Below are positions 33,004 through 34,134 of a DNA stretch of 34,134 nucleotides, in pieces. Each line of letters starts with the position of its first letter. The first letter of the stretch is position 1. The DNA comes from an uncultured Coprococcus sp. GTDB taxonomy: Bacteria; Bacillota_A; Clostridia; Lachnospirales; Lachnospiraceae. Where the stretch lies: contig CAAGAB010000319.1 in the NCBI GenBank assembly GCA_900767685.1, positions 1 to 34,134 of the forward strand. Reading direction: 5' to 3'. Position numbers and translations under genes: made by a program. A model generated the notes under the pieces. It ran no database searches and had not been told where the DNA came from. It worked only from the letters and a program-made list of their open reading frames with translations.

Positions 33004-34120
33004 TTCTATTCCTTTAAAATAATGGCCTCTTGTATATTCTTTTATCGGGGCATGTACATCATTATCATGCTCCATGTCATCTAGCCCTATAATATTTTTT
33101 TCTATATAATCCATTATTTTATTTGTCTTTTCACCATCCTCAACAGTGAGCTCTATGTAGGCATCTGTAAAAGAATCATGTATCAAATCTAATCTGTCAA
33201 GAATACTTGTCGGAACACCATTATACATAATATTATAACATTCACCGCAGTAATTTCTCACATAAAAGACATTGCCCATATCATCGGTAAGGTTCATCAT
33301 TTGTGAGTTTTTTTGTGCACAGCCACCGCAATAATTGCCAGAGATGCAATTTGCAGAAACCATAACCTTCTGATATCCATATATTTTTAGCAGTGTATTA
33401 GTCGAGAGATTTTTGATCTCGTTATATGTCAATTCTGCCGAGGAAACAAATGAAATGTTATGTATCTGGTTTTTATAAAATGCTGCTGCATGATCATTAT
33501 ACACATAGAGTCCTGCATCTGCTACAACATCACCCTTATACCCTATCTCGATCAGATACCCCAGCTCGTCAATATTTCTGATCATCACACCATCAAAATC
33601 ACTGATATCTGATAACATATCTGCATATTCTACAAGATTTTTCTGACGAAAAATTTCTGGAAGTGCAATAAATACACTTGTGTTCTTATTTAGCATAGTC
33701 TGCCTATATTGTCTGATATTATAATCTAGAATAACCCTGCTTACCCATTTATAATTCTTAACAATATTTACATGATCTTCCTGACATACAGATATAGAAA
33801 ATCCTGACATATCACTCTGATTTTTAAATCCAGATTCATCATAATTGTCTTCACAGCATATAACTGATTTTATATCCCTCTTATGTCTGTCCGCCAGAGA
33901 TCTGCCAAGTTCATCCAGGGCCTGTCTTCTCAAACCATTTATCGCACTTATCTGGACAAATAATCCATCCTCAACATCCGCTTCAATTTCAGATATCTCA
34001 AATGATGTGCCACCGGTCTTCTTTATTTTCCCAATCAACTGTTCCTGTGTAACAGGTTTGTTTGAAGCAGCCATGCACTCCGGTCCATACACACACACAT
34101 TGACAGTCTTAGTACTCGCT
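33001..34120 (-). CDS. U32 family peptidase, C-terminal part (cut by contig end)
   Basis: About 373 C-terminal codons are present; the frame is open to the contig end and no true start is visible. GTG at 34096-34098 is only the first potential start and lies inside the conserved VYGPECMAAS segment. The sequence fits the collagenase-like DUF3656 region of long U32 proteins: KIKKTGGTSFEISEIEADVE, INGLRRQALDELG, then a second barrel-like stretch. A cysteine set, CISGNYCGGC and YCGEC, lies near the C terminus. Long U32 proteins are usually 700 or more residues. Many members act in RNA hydroxylation and not proteolysis, so the substrate is open. It ends 49 bases before the SEDS gene. Confidence 0.88.
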
Positions 34121-34134
34121 AGATCGGAAGAGCG
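34121..34134. other. Sequencing adapter remnant at the contig end
   Basis: The last 14 bases, AGATCGGAAGAGCG, are identical to the start of the Illumina TruSeq read-through adapter. They should not be treated as genome sequence. The U32 reading frame makes protein sense up to about 34120 and not beyond. Confidence 0.9.

Overview
The window is AT-rich DNA from a low-GC Firmicute. It most likely comes from the Lachnospiraceae or a close relative within Clostridia. This rests on the gene families: a doubled feoA ahead of feoB with a small Cys-rich partner, a DtxR-type regulator, a PurO-type IMP cyclohydrolase paired with a free-standing AICAR formyltransferase, sigma-E with a SpoIIGA-like protease, a Csp-like subtilase, a class B sortase, RecU and RelQ. 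Both ends cut genes: rpsU on the left and a U32 peptidase on the right. The last 14 bases match the start of an Illumina TruSeq adapter, so the right end looks like the raw end of a draft contig.

Layout, left to right. (1) The start of rpsU with its own sigma-A promoter. (2) A minus-strand histidine run hisZ-hisG-hisD-hisB-hisIE followed by alaS, driven from a consensus promoter near 8470 with a hairpin-rich leader. HisIE carries an eroded HisF-like barrel at its N terminus, and hisC, hisH, hisA and a full hisF are absent from the window. (3) A tightly packed minus-strand cluster reading TPR protein, relQ, RsmF-like rRNA methyltransferase, short-chain dehydrogenase, small membrane protein, pseudouridine synthase, recU. 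(4) A ZTP riboswitch with terminator controlling purO and AICAR formyltransferase, the last two steps to IMP. (5) A solitary lipoprotein gene. (6) An iron uptake locus, feoA-feoA-feoB-Cys-rich peptide, divergent from a DtxR-family regulator. An operator sits on the feo -10 box and a second copy lies upstream of feoB. (7) pssA-psd for phosphatidylethanolamine synthesis. (8) A sporulation-flavoured stretch: a Csp-like subtilase, divergent from a SpoIIGA-like protease lacking its membrane domain and sigE, with a cluster of DnaA boxes between them. (9) tRNA-Leu(CAA), a small unknown protein, sortase B and a Nudix hydrolase. (10) A cell-wall pair, SEDS glycosyltransferase and class B PBP, whose reading frames can overlap by more than 200 bases, preceded by the U32 peptidase.

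The less ordinary signals are these: a family of hairpin repeats in gaps of the his and feo operons whose stems vary in a compensatory way; the DnaA-box cluster; the membrane-less SpoIIGA; the degenerate HisF domain on HisIE; and the paired GTTAG-N6-CTAAC operators. I see no CRISPR array, insertion sequence, prophage or defence island. All calls are from reading the sequence, with no database search.
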